Assembly (NCBI GenBank): GCA_015068445.1
Contig: SVKN01000004.1
Location: 1-61,922, forward strand
Origin: Oscillospiraceae bacterium
Lineage (GTDB): Bacteria; Bacillota; Clostridia; Oscillospirales; Butyricicoccaceae
Reading direction: 5' to 3'
Length of the DNA: 61,922 nt
Each line of letters opens with the position of its first letter. Within the stretch, counting starts at the first letter, position 1. This document shows positions 40,967 to 49,076 of this stretch, one piece after another. The position numbers and the translations under genes are program-made. The notes beneath the pieces were generated by a model that made no database searches, was not told the DNA's origin, and saw only the letters and a list, made by a program, of their open reading frames with translations.

Positions 40967-41509
40967 GTGACGCAGTGGGAGACGATCATCGGCGGAGGCG
41001 GCAAGAGGTCTCCGCGGGACTTTTACGCGACGCCGGCAGACGTGACGGACGCGCTGCTGCGGTGGCTGCGCCAGAACATGATGCTGATGCCCGGGGACTG
41101 TGTGTGGGACCCGGCATGCGGCGACGGTGCGATGCTGCACGAGTTTGCGCGGCATGGGCTCAGGTCCGTCGGTACGGATATCCGGGAGGGGCAGGACTTT
41201 TTGCAGGCGCAGCTGCCGGTTGAGAGCGTCAGCTGGATCATCACCAATCCGCCGTTCTCGCTGGCGGAGGAGTTTATCTTCAAGGCGCAGAGCCTGGAGG
41301 TGCCGTTTGCCTATCTGCTCAAAAGCCAGTTCTGGCACGCGGGCAGGCGCAGGGACCTCTTTCGATCTGCGAGGCCGGCGATGGTGCTGCCGCTGACGTG
41401 GCGCCCGGATTTTACCGGGCGCGGCGCCTCGCTGATGGACTTTGTGTGGGTGGTCTGGTTCGGCCGACCGCTGGTCACGATCTACGAGCCGCTGACGCGG
41501 GAAAAATAA
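40967..41509 (+). CDS. Phage DNA N6-adenine methyltransferase-like protein
   Basis: 180 residues from GTG 40967 (GGGAGGT 6 bases upstream). SAM motif 'CVWDPACGDGAMLHEF', 'GTDIREGQDF' and catalytic 'IITNPPFSLAEEFIF' (NPPF). The order and size fit small phage adenine methylases that protect viral DNA or alter host sites; 'FYATPADVTDALLRWL' opens it. Last gene before the packaging module. Confidence 0.88.
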   Translation: MTQWETIIGGGGKRSPRDFYATPADVTDALLRWLRQNMMLMPGDCVWDPACGDGAMLHEFARHGLRSVGTDIREGQDFLQAQLPVESVSWIITNPPFSLAEEFIFKAQSLEVPFAYLLKSQFWHAGRRRDLFRSARPAMVLPLTWRPDFTGRGASLMDFVWVVWFGRPLVTIYEPLTREK

Positions 41510-41516
41510 AAAAACA

Positions 41517-41538
41517 GCCCCGGGCGTTTGCCCGGGGC
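41517..41538. other. GC hairpin between early and late modules
   Basis: GCCCCGGG (41517-41524) pairs with CCCGGGGC (41531-41538). Only the minus-strand side has a T-run, so for plus transcripts it may be a pause or processing site. A second hairpin, AAAGGCT/AGCCTTT, is at 41562-41580. Confidence 0.5.
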
Positions 41539-41613
41539 GTTGGTGCGTTATTTCGGGGGCGAAAGGCTTATTGAGCCTTTGGTATGATGAGCAGACAGAG
41601 AGGAGGCGGGGAC

Positions 41614-41946
41614 ATGCCGTCAACAGGCAATCAACACGACAACCGCGTCAAGGCGCGCGATCCGGCGACGGGACGCTTCCTGCCCGGCAACAGAAGCGGC
41701 GGGCGCAAGCGCATGGACGAGGACCTAAAGGCTGCTTTTCGGGCGGCGTGCCCGGACGCGCTGCGCGTGCTCAAGGAGATCATGCTGCGCGAGGATGCGC
41801 AGGACAGGGACCGCATCCGTGCGGCGGAGATCATCCTGGACCGCGGCTACGGCAAGCCCGTGCAGGCCGTCGATCTGGCTGCGCAGGCAGATCAGCAGGG
41901 GCAGGTGGGCGTGATCCTGATGCCGGAGGTCAAGAAGGAGGAGTAA
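41614..41946 (+). CDS. Putative terminase small subunit
   Basis: 110 residues from ATG 41614 (AGGAGG upstream). 'DPATGRFLPGNRSGGRKRMDEDLKAAFRAA' is the DUF5681-like start seen in small terminase proteins, followed by a helical region. Position before the HNH gene and terL supports it. It would recognise the packaging site. Confidence 0.75.
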   Translation: MPSTGNQHDNRVKARDPATGRFLPGNRSGGRKRMDEDLKAAFRAACPDALRVLKEIMLREDAQDRDRIRAAEIILDRGYGKPVQAVDLAAQADQQGQVGVILMPEVKKEE

Positions 41947-41948
41947 TA

Positions 41949-42437
41949 ATGGAATGCTGGGCAGAAATTAAAGGCACCGACGGGCGATATGAGATAAGCT
42001 CCTATGGCAGAGTATGGTCAAACATTTCAAGGAAGATCCTTCGCAGTTATGTCAATAGTGCGGGATACGTGCTTATCACATTTCCGATAAACGGAGAAAA
42101 GAAAAGGAGACAAGTACACAAACTTGTGGCCGATGCGTTTATCCCGAACCCCGAAAACAAACCGCAAATAAATCACATAGATGCTGACAGGACGAACAAT
42201 CATGTGGAGAATCTGGAGTGGTGTACGGCCAGCGAAAACACAAGGCACGCGTTCAAACTGGGCAGGGCGAAAAGGGCACCGCATCACGAAAAAGCCGTTG
42301 TTCGGTCAGACGGGAAAGAGTATAGAAGCATGTCAGAAGCAGCACGCGATCTTGGAGTGCCGTACTCATACATCCGAGATGTATGCAATGGGACCCAAAA
42401 GACAACGCGTGGTTATAGCTTTGTGCGGAGGGGGTGA
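41949..42437 (+). CDS. HNH homing endonuclease with NUMOD4 and NUMOD1 modules
   Basis: 162 residues. NUMOD4 'WAEIKGTDGRYEISSYGRVWS' (4-24), HNH_3 'QVHKLVADAFIPNPENKPQINHIDADRTNNHVENLEWCT' in outline (56-95), NUMOD1-like 'YRSMSEAARDLGVPYSYIRDVC' near the end. Base composition is clearly more AT-rich than its neighbours, as for a recent insertion. It stands between the terminase subunits, 4 bases before terL. Confidence 0.93.
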   Translation: MECWAEIKGTDGRYEISSYGRVWSNISRKILRSYVNSAGYVLITFPINGEKKRRQVHKLVADAFIPNPENKPQINHIDADRTNNHVENLEWCTASENTRHAFKLGRAKRAPHHEKAVVRSDGKEYRSMSEAARDLGVPYSYIRDVCNGTQKTTRGYSFVRRG

Positions 42438-42441
42438 TTGC

Positions 42442-43893
42442 GTGAATACTCCGATTGTATGGCAGCCGCAGCCGAAACAGGCGGCGTTTATGGCTCGGCC
42501 GGAGTATGAGTAGGCCCTGTACGGCGGCGCGGCCGGCGGCGGGAAGTCTGACGCCCTGGTGATCGAGGCGCTGCGGCAGGTGGACGTGCCGCATTACAAG
42601 GGCCTGATCCTGCGCAAGACGTACCCGCAGCTGCAGGAGCTGATCGACAAGACGCTGCGGTATTACACGCAGGCGTATCCAAAAGCGCGGTACAACGGGA
42701 GCAATCACACGTGGACGTTTCCCAGCGGGGCCAAGGTAATCTTCGGCTCGCTGCAGTACGCCAAGGACCGCATCAAGTACCAGGGCCAGGCGTATGACTA
42801 CATCGCCTTTGACGAGCTGACGCACTTTACGTGGGAGGAGTACAGCTATCTGTTCTCCCGCAACAGGCCCAACGGGCCGGGGACGCGGGTGTACATCCGA
42901 TCCACGGCCAACCCCGGCGGGATCGGGCACGGCTGGGTCAAGGAGCGGTTCATCACGGCGGCGCCGCCGATGACGCCGGTGCGGGAGACCGTGACCTGGA
43001 CGCGGCCGGACGGCGTGAGCGAGGAGCGGACGCAGGCGCGGATCTTCGTACCCTCCACGGTGTTTGACAATAAGGCTTTGCTGCAAAACGATCCGCAGTA
43101 CATCCAGCGCCTGGCGTCCATGCCGGACGCAGAGCGGCGGGCGCTGCTCTACGGGGACTGGGACACTTTCTCCGGGCAGGTGTTTACGGAGTGGCGCAAT
43201 GATCCCGCGCACTACCGGGACCGCGTCAACACGCACGTCATAGAGCCCTTCTTGATCCCGCCGGAGTGGACGATCTGGTGCGGGCTGGACTGGGGCTACA
43301 GCAGGCCGTTTTCTGTCGGCTGGTACGCGGTGGACGGGGAGCGGCGCATGTACCGCATCCGGGAGCTGTACGGCTGCACGGGTGAGCCCAACGTGGGCGT
43401 CAAGTGGGAGCCCGGCGAGGTGGCGCGGGCGATCCGGCGCATCGAGGCCGAGGACCCCAACCTGCGGGGCAGGACGATCCGGCGCGTGGGCGACCCGGCG
43501 ATCTGGGGCAGCGACGGCACGGAGAGCATCGGTGCGCTGATGGAGCGCGAGCGCGTCTACTTTGACAAGGGCGACCACAACCGCATCGCCGGCAAGATGC
43601 AGGTGCACCACAGGCTGGCGTTTGACGAGCAGGGACACGCCATGCTGTACGTCTTTGAGACATGTAAGCATTTTATCCGCACCGTGCCGGCGCTGGTGTA
43701 CGACGAGACCGACGTGGAGGATATCGACACGGACGGCGAGGACCACATCTACGACGAGACACGGTACGTCTGCATGGAAAATCCCATCGCGGCGCCGAGA
43801 CGGCGGGAGCCTGTGGTGGAGCGTTTTGACCCGCTGGCGACGGAGGAGGCCACCTACTGGGACAAGTACGGATATTACCTGAGGAGGTATTGA
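42442..43893 (+). CDS. terL: Terminase large subunit, interrupted by in-frame TAG at codon 24
   Basis: The frame from GTG 42442 ('NTPIVWQPQPKQAAFMARPEYE') meets TAG at 42511-42513 and continues at once with 'ALYGGAAGGGKSDALV', the Walker A region, for a total of 484 codons. Walker B 'YDYIAFDELTH', coupling motif 'IRSTANPGGIGHGWVKERF' and nuclease Asp in 'CGLDWGYSRPFSVGW' are intact. Starting downstream (GTG 42559) would lose Walker A, so the enzyme is non-functional unless the stop is read through or is an error. The TAG looks like an added codon, since relatives read 'EYEALYGG'. Confidence 0.85.
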
Positions 43894-43896
43894 GTT

Positions 43897-45876
43897 ATGG
43901 CGGTATACGACATCAGACGGCCGGCGCCGGGGGTGACCGCGCCCGACCCGACCATGGACCCGGCGATGCAGGCGCTGCTGCTGACGCAGCCCGCCAGGCG
44001 AATCGGGAAAAAGGACATCCAGGAGGCCGCGGACATCCTTGCCAAGTACAAGCAGGGCAAGGCCAACCTGGAGCGCAGGATCGTGGAGGACGAGCTGTGG
44101 TGGGAGCTGCGGCACTGGGAGGCCATCGGCAGGAGCGCCGGCGCGCAGCGGATCGCCAAGTGCGACGTGTGCGAGGACGGCTGCAGCAGGGCGCTGTGGC
44201 TGGCGACCAGGGCGCAGGCCCCGGCGCCGTCGAGCGCGTGGCTGTTTAACGCGATCAGCAACAAGCACGCGGACGCCATGGACAACTACCCGACGCCCGC
44301 GGTGCTGCCGCGTGAGCAGAGCGACGAGCAGAGCGCCCACACGCTGAGCCAGGTGCTGCCGGTGATCCTGGAGTACAACGGCTACGAGGATGTGTACTCG
44401 GAGGCGTGGTGGGAAAAGCTCAAGCACGGCACGGCGGTGTACGGTGTGTTCTGGGACCCCGAGCGCGAGAACGGCCTCGGGGACATTGCGATCCGCTCGC
44501 TGGATCTGCTCAACATCTTCTGGGAGCCGGGCGTGCGGGACATCCAGGACAGCCGCAACCTGTTTATCACGGAGCTGGTGGACAACGACATCTTGGAGGC
44601 CCAGTATCCCGACCTCAAGGGCAAGATCAAGGGCGACGCGGTGGACACGGCCAAGTACATGCACGACGATACCGTGGACACCAGCGACAAGAGCACGGTG
44701 GTGGACTGGTACTACAAGACGCGGACGGCCGGTGGCAGGACCGTACTGCATTATGCCAAGTTTGTGGCCGACGAGCTGCTGTACAGCTCGGAAAACGACC
44801 CAAACTACGCGGACAGGGGCTATTACGACCACGGGCTGTATCCGGTGGTCTTTGACACGCTGTACCCCGAAAAGGGCACGCCTGTGGGCTTTGGCTACGT
44901 TGCGATCTGCAAGGACCCGCAGATGTACATCGACAGGCTGTTTGGCAGCATCCTGGACAACGCCGACGAGGCGACGAAGCGGCGCTATCTGGTGGGCGGC
45001 AACACGGGCATCAACGAGCAGGAGTTTTTGGACCGTAACCGGCGCGTGGTGCACGTGGAGGGCAGTCTGGACGAGCAGCACGTGCGGGAGATGGCATACA
45101 GCCCGCTGGGCGCGATCTACGTGCAGGTCGCCCAGATGAAGATCGACGAGATGAAGGAGACGGCCAGCAACCGCGACGTGACAAGCGGCGGCTCGACCTC
45201 CGGCGTGACGGCGGCCAGCGCCATCTCCGCGCTGCAGGAGGCGGGCAACAAGACAAGCCGCGACATGATCCGCGCCAGCTACCGGGCGTATACCCACCTG
45301 TGCGAGATGTGCATCGAGCTGATCCGCCAGTTTTACGACGAGGCGCGGTCCTTCCGCATCACGGGCGAGCTGCCGGGGCAGATGAGCTTTGTGTCGGTGA
45401 GCAATCAGGGCCTGCAGGACCAGCCCATGGGCTTCGGCGCTGGCGGCGAGCCGCTCTTCCGGCGGCCGGTGTTTGACCTCAAGGTGTCGGCCCAGAAGCG
45501 CAACCCGTTCAGCCAGATGGAGCAGAACGAGCGCGCGAAGGAGCTCTATGGCCTCGGATTCTTCGCACCGCAGCAGGCGCAGGCGGCCTTGGGTGCGCTG
45601 GAGATGATGGACTTTGAGGGCATCGACAAGGTCAAGGGCTTTGTGCAGCAGGGGCAGACGCTGTACAACATGCTGCAGCAGTATGCGACGATGGTGCAGC
45701 AGCTGACGGGCGTGCCCATGGACGGCAGTGCGCCCCAGCAGGCACAGGCCCAACCGCAGGAGCAGAGGAGCACGGGCGGCAACGCGGCGGCCGACGAGGT
45801 GATGCAGAGCAGGCAGCCGCAGAGCAGCTACGCACAGCGCCTTGTCAGGCGCAGCAGGCCGGGCGTGGAGGACTAA
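43897..45876 (+). CDS. Portal protein
   Basis: 659 residues, the size seen in podovirus-like phages with N4-gp56 capsids. 'AKCDVCEDGCSRALWLATRAQ' and 'YPTPAVLPREQSDEQSAHTLSQVLPVILE', 'TAVYGVFWDPERENGLGDIAIRSLDLLNIFWEPGVRDIQDS' and a Gln-rich tail fit portal proteins of this group. It forms the ring at the packaging vertex. Starts 3 bases after terL. Confidence 0.85.
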   Translation: MAVYDIRRPAPGVTAPDPTMDPAMQALLLTQPARRIGKKDIQEAADILAKYKQGKANLERRIVEDELWWELRHWEAIGRSAGAQRIAKCDVCEDGCSRALWLATRAQAPAPSSAWLFNAISNKHADAMDNYPTPAVLPREQSDEQSAHTLSQVLPVILEYNGYEDVYSEAWWEKLKHGTAVYGVFWDPERENGLGDIAIRSLDLLNIFWEPGVRDIQDSRNLFITELVDNDILEAQYPDLKGKIKGDAVDTAKYMHDDTVDTSDKSTVVDWYYKTRTAGGRTVLHYAKFVADELLYSSENDPNYADRGYYDHGLYPVVFDTLYPEKGTPVGFGYVAICKDPQMYIDRLFGSILDNADEATKRRYLVGGNTGINEQEFLDRNRRVVHVEGSLDEQHVREMAYSPLGAIYVQVAQMKIDEMKETASNRDVTSGGSTSGVTAASAISALQEAGNKTSRDMIRASYRAYTHLCEMCIELIRQFYDEARSFRITGELPGQMSFVSVSNQGLQDQPMGFGAGGEPLFRRPVFDLKVSAQKRNPFSQMEQNERAKELYGLGFFAPQQAQAALGALEMMDFEGIDKVKGFVQQGQTLYNMLQQYATMVQQLTGVPMDGSAPQQAQAQPQEQRSTGGNAAADEVMQSRQPQSSYAQRLVRRSRPGVED

Positions 45877-45880
45877 GGCC

Positions 45881-46180
45881 ATGACACACATCCATCTGGT
45901 GAGGGATCACACCAAGGTGACGGTGGTGTGCCGCGGGCACGCGACCGGGAGCGTGGAGGCGTGCGCGGCGATCTCGACGCTGGTGCAGACGGCGGTGAGC
46001 TGGGCGCATACGGCGGGGGCCGTGATCTACAGCGAGGTGCTGGAGAGCGGGCACGCCGGGATCAGCTTTGACGCAGGGCCCCAGGGGATGACCGTGTTTG
46101 ACCTGCTGCACGCGGGCTTTGTCAACCTACAGCACAAGTATCCGCAGCAGGTCTGGGTGCTTGCAGAAGAAATAATTTAG
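45881..46180 (+). CDS. Prp-like cysteine protease family protein
   Basis: 99 residues from ATG 45881. 'VCRGHATGSVEACAAISTLVQTA' carries the His (20) and Cys (28) of the ribosomal-processing cysteine protease (Prp, DUF464) family, followed by 'FDAGPQGMTVFDLLHAGFVNLQHKYPQQV' as in that family. Between portal and scaffold, where a prohead protease is expected, it may process capsid-related proteins. That use is inference. Confidence 0.75.
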   Translation: MTHIHLVRDHTKVTVVCRGHATGSVEACAAISTLVQTAVSWAHTAGAVIYSEVLESGHAGISFDAGPQGMTVFDLLHAGFVNLQHKYPQQVWVLAEEII

Positions 46181-46186
46181 AAAAAT

Positions 46187-46222
46187 ATCTCGCTTTCCGC
46201 AAAAACGGGGGCGAGATTTTTT
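46187..46222 (+). terminator. Terminator between protease and scaffold genes
   Basis: ATCTCGC (46187-46193) pairs with GCGAGAT (46211-46217), extended by CCG/CGG, then six T. The 190 bases after it, to the scaffold start, hold no supported gene. Confidence 0.8.
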
Positions 46223-46413
46223 AAACCCTCAGATATGCTGTAGACGTCCTCCTGGACGACCTCCCGGATAAGCCGCCGGATCGACCGGCAGGCGCCGCGC
46301 TCGATCCGGCGCGGGAGGCGTTAAGCGGGGACGATCCCACACGGCGGGACAAGGCCGCGCAGATCGCCGGCACGGCAGGCGTTAAACGGCCGCGCATGAC
46401 AGGAGGCAACATG

Positions 46414-47388
46414 ATGCAGAGCATCTACACGCTGGAGCTGGACCTGCACCTCTTTGAGGGCGAGGGCGGCGACGGCGGCACAGGCGCGGCCGCAGAGGGC
46501 GCGCCGCAGGCCCCGGTATACACTTCCACCAGGGCAAAAAAGGGCGCTGATCTGAGCAACGTGGTGTACGGCAAGCAGACGGTGACGACCGATGCGACCG
46601 ACACCCAGACTGGCGACGCCGGCCAGGAGCATAACGGAGTGCAGACGACCTCAAGCACCAAGGAGGAGCGCGAGGCCGCGTACCGCAACCTGATGCGGGG
46701 CGAGTACGCGGACCTGTACGCACGGGACATGGAGCGCACGGCGGCCCGCAAGACCAAGGAGAACACGGACCTGCACGCGAGGCTGGACGCGGTGATGCCG
46801 ACGATCCAGACGCTGGCCCAGAAGTACCACGTGGATCTCAACGACCTGCCCAAAGCGATGGAGACCATCTTTGCCAGCATGGACGATGACGTGGAGTTCT
46901 GGGCCGAGGAAGCGGCCGAGCACAACATGGACGTGGACGCGTACAAGGAGTATCGGCGCATGGAGCGCCAGAACAGGGAGCTGGTGGAGCGTGAGGCCCG
47001 CCAGAGAGGCGAGAGCCAGGCGCAGCAGCAGCTCGCCCGCTGGAACAGCGAGGCGGAGCAGCTCCGGGCGAAGTTCCCGGGCTTTGACCTGCAGCGCGAG
47101 GCGCAGGACCCCAACTTCCAGGCGATGCTCCGCGCCGGCGTGCCCATGGAGCACGCATACAAGGTGCTGCACATGGACGAGATCGTCAATCAGGAGCGCA
47201 TGACGACCGCGGCGGCCACAGAGGAGCGCGTGGTTGCAAACGTGCGGGCGAGAGGCGCGCGGCCCAAGGAGGCCGGCAACGCCACGTCCAGCGCGTTTGT
47301 GACCAAAAACGACGTCTCCAAGCTGACCAAGGCCGACCGCGCAGAGATCGCAAGACGCGCGGCGAGAGGAGAAAAAATCTCCTTCTGA
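46414..47388 (+). CDS. Capsid scaffold-like protein
   Basis: 324 residues; ATG 46414 lies 7 bases after AGGAGG (an ATG at 46411 is possible). After the leader 'IYTLELDLHLFEGEGG' comes a low-complexity acidic region, then long helices (about 85-260, 'EYRRMERQNRELVEREARQRGE'). End 'KNDVSKLTKADRAEIARRAARGEKISF' is typical of scaffold proteins. Position directly before the capsid gene supports the call. Confidence 0.78.
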   Translation: MQSIYTLELDLHLFEGEGGDGGTGAAAEGAPQAPVYTSTRAKKGADLSNVVYGKQTVTTDATDTQTGDAGQEHNGVQTTSSTKEEREAAYRNLMRGEYADLYARDMERTAARKTKENTDLHARLDAVMPTIQTLAQKYHVDLNDLPKAMETIFASMDDDVEFWAEEAAEHNMDVDAYKEYRRMERQNRELVEREARQRGESQAQQQLARWNSEAEQLRAKFPGFDLQREAQDPNFQAMLRAGVPMEHAYKVLHMDEIVNQERMTTAAATEERVVANVRARGARPKEAGNATSSAFVTKNDVSKLTKADRAEIARRAARGEKISF

Positions 47389-47419
47389 CGCCGTGCAGGG
47401 CTAAGAGAGGAGACTAATA

Positions 47420-48703
47420 ATGCTCAACAATATCTATCTGCTGGAGCTCAATCTGGCGCTGTTTGCCGCTTATGACGGCGGCCCCAACAACAGCTACGGC
47501 ATCCAGCTCAACACCAACACGACCGGCCAGCAGTCGCTGTCGGTCGAGATGAAGACCTACTACAGCGACTATCTGATCGACCTTGCCGAGCCCGAGCTGG
47601 TCCACGATCAGTTCGGCCAGAAGCATCCGATCCCGAAGAACGGCGGCAAGACCATCGAGTTCCGGCAGTACCAGACGCTGCCCGAGCTGACCACTCCGCT
47701 GGTTGAGGGCGTGACGCCCGACGGCCAGAGCCTGAGCGTCAGCAACCTGGAGGCGACCGTCAAGCAGTACGGCGGCTACGTCACCATCTCGGACATCCTG
47801 CAGCTGACGGCCATCGACAACAACGTCGTGCAGGCCACCAAGCTGATCGGCAGCCAGGCCGGCCGCTCGCTGGACACCATCACCCGCGAGGTGCTGAACG
47901 GCTCTACGCCTGCCGGTGACTACCAGGTACAGTACGCAGAGGGCCAGGTGGCCAGCCGCGCGGCGCTGTACTACACCAGCGCCAGCGACAACTGCAACCT
48001 GACCGCGGACGCGATCAGAAAGGCCGTGCGCACGCTCGAAAAGCAGAGTGCGCCCAAGATCAACGGCAAGTATGTGGGCATCATCCATCCCGACGTCAAG
48101 TATGACCTGATGGCCGATTCCAAGTGGCGCAACCCCCACGAGTACCAGGACACCACCGAGATCTACGACAACGAGATCGGCGAGCTGTACGGCGTCCGCT
48201 TTGTGGAGAGCCCCAGAGCCAAGGTGTGGGAGGGCGCAGACCTCGCCAGCGACAGCAGGACCCTGCTGATCAACCACGCCAACGGTTACAGCGGCGCGAT
48301 CACCTCCGTCGCCTTTGACGGCGGCACGGTGGCGCAGAACGCCCTGGTGGGCCGCATGATCAGCATCAACGGCGTCACGGCCAAGATCACTGCCAACACG
48401 GCGAGCGCGCTGACGTTTGCCAGCACCAATTTCGGCAGCATTTCCGACAACGCCGTTATCTATCCCGGTGAGGGCGGCGCCGCCGGCGTGACCGTGTACA
48501 GCACCCTGATCATCGCGGACGACGCCTACGGCGTGACCGAGGTGACCGGCGGCGGTCTGGAGCACATCGTCAAGCAGATGGGCTCCGCCGGCACGGCTGA
48601 CCCGCTGAACCAGCGCGCCACCGTCGGCTGGAAGGCCACCAAGGTGGCGGAGATCCTGGTGCCCCAGTACATGGTGCGCATCGAGACCACCGCCAGCAAG
48701 TAG
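47420..48703 (+). CDS. Major capsid protein, N4-gp56 type
   Basis: 427 residues. 'TYYSDYLIDLAEPELVHDQFGQKHPIPKNGGKTIEFRQYQTL' in outline and 'EGVTPDGQSLSVSNLEATVKQYGGYVTISDILQLTAIDNNV' are diagnostic for the N4-gp56 capsid family, with 'IIHPDVKYDL', 'WRNPHEYQDTTEIYDNEIGELYGVRFVESPRAKVW' later. The extra 'GRMISINGVTAKITANTASALTFA' looks like an inserted beta domain. Ends in TAG. Confidence 0.92.
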   Translation: MLNNIYLLELNLALFAAYDGGPNNSYGIQLNTNTTGQQSLSVEMKTYYSDYLIDLAEPELVHDQFGQKHPIPKNGGKTIEFRQYQTLPELTTPLVEGVTPDGQSLSVSNLEATVKQYGGYVTISDILQLTAIDNNVVQATKLIGSQAGRSLDTITREVLNGSTPAGDYQVQYAEGQVASRAALYYTSASDNCNLTADAIRKAVRTLEKQSAPKINGKYVGIIHPDVKYDLMADSKWRNPHEYQDTTEIYDNEIGELYGVRFVESPRAKVWEGADLASDSRTLLINHANGYSGAITSVAFDGGTVAQNALVGRMISINGVTAKITANTASALTFASTNFGSISDNAVIYPGEGGAAGVTVYSTLIIADDAYGVTEVTGGGLEHIVKQMGSAGTADPLNQRATVGWKATKVAEILVPQYMVRIETTASK

Positions 48704-48727
48704 CAGACAAGACAGGAGGACAACACA

Positions 48728-49021
48728 ATGGCTACCAAGGACAAGGATAACATCGAGCAGGTCGAGCAGCCCCAGGTCGCGGAGTTGCCCGATCCCGAGG
48801 AGCTTGTGACCTTTACGGCCCCGATGATCTCGACGGGCGACCCGCATGACATCTACATGAGCGTCAACGGTGAGAACATCATGATCAAGCCCGGGGAGAC
48901 CGTGAAGATCAAGCGCAAATTCTTGCTGGCATACGAGGACGGTATGCGGCAGCATATCGCGGCCGTCCGCTATCAGCAGGGACTGGTCAAGAACAGCAAC
49001 AAGCCTGCGGCAGAGCTGTAG
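48728..49021 (+). CDS. Small head-module protein
   Basis: 97 residues. Acidic start, then 'VTFTAPMISTGDPHDIYMSVNGENIMIKPGETVKIKRKFLLAYEDGM', a likely beta-rich domain. Proteins like this often follow N4-gp56 capsid genes; role unknown (perhaps cement or connector). Confidence 0.75.
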   Translation: MATKDKDNIEQVEQPQVAELPDPEELVTFTAPMISTGDPHDIYMSVNGENIMIKPGETVKIKRKFLLAYEDGMRQHIAAVRYQQGLVKNSNKPAAEL

Positions 49022-49076
49022 GACAACAAGCCCCGGGGGACAGGCGCCCCCGGGGCACAATTGGAGGTGAGAGGAT

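Noticed and set aside
42511..42513. Alternative genetic code (TAG recoded) in the late genes
   Set aside because: Capsid (48701-48703) and the Prp-like gene use TAG as a normal terminal stop, and no other internal TAG is seen in the long virion genes.
46223..46413. Open frame upstream of the scaffold start, continuous with it
   Set aside because: No start codon with a ribosome site before AGGAGG at 46401; it follows a terminator, so it is treated as untranslated.
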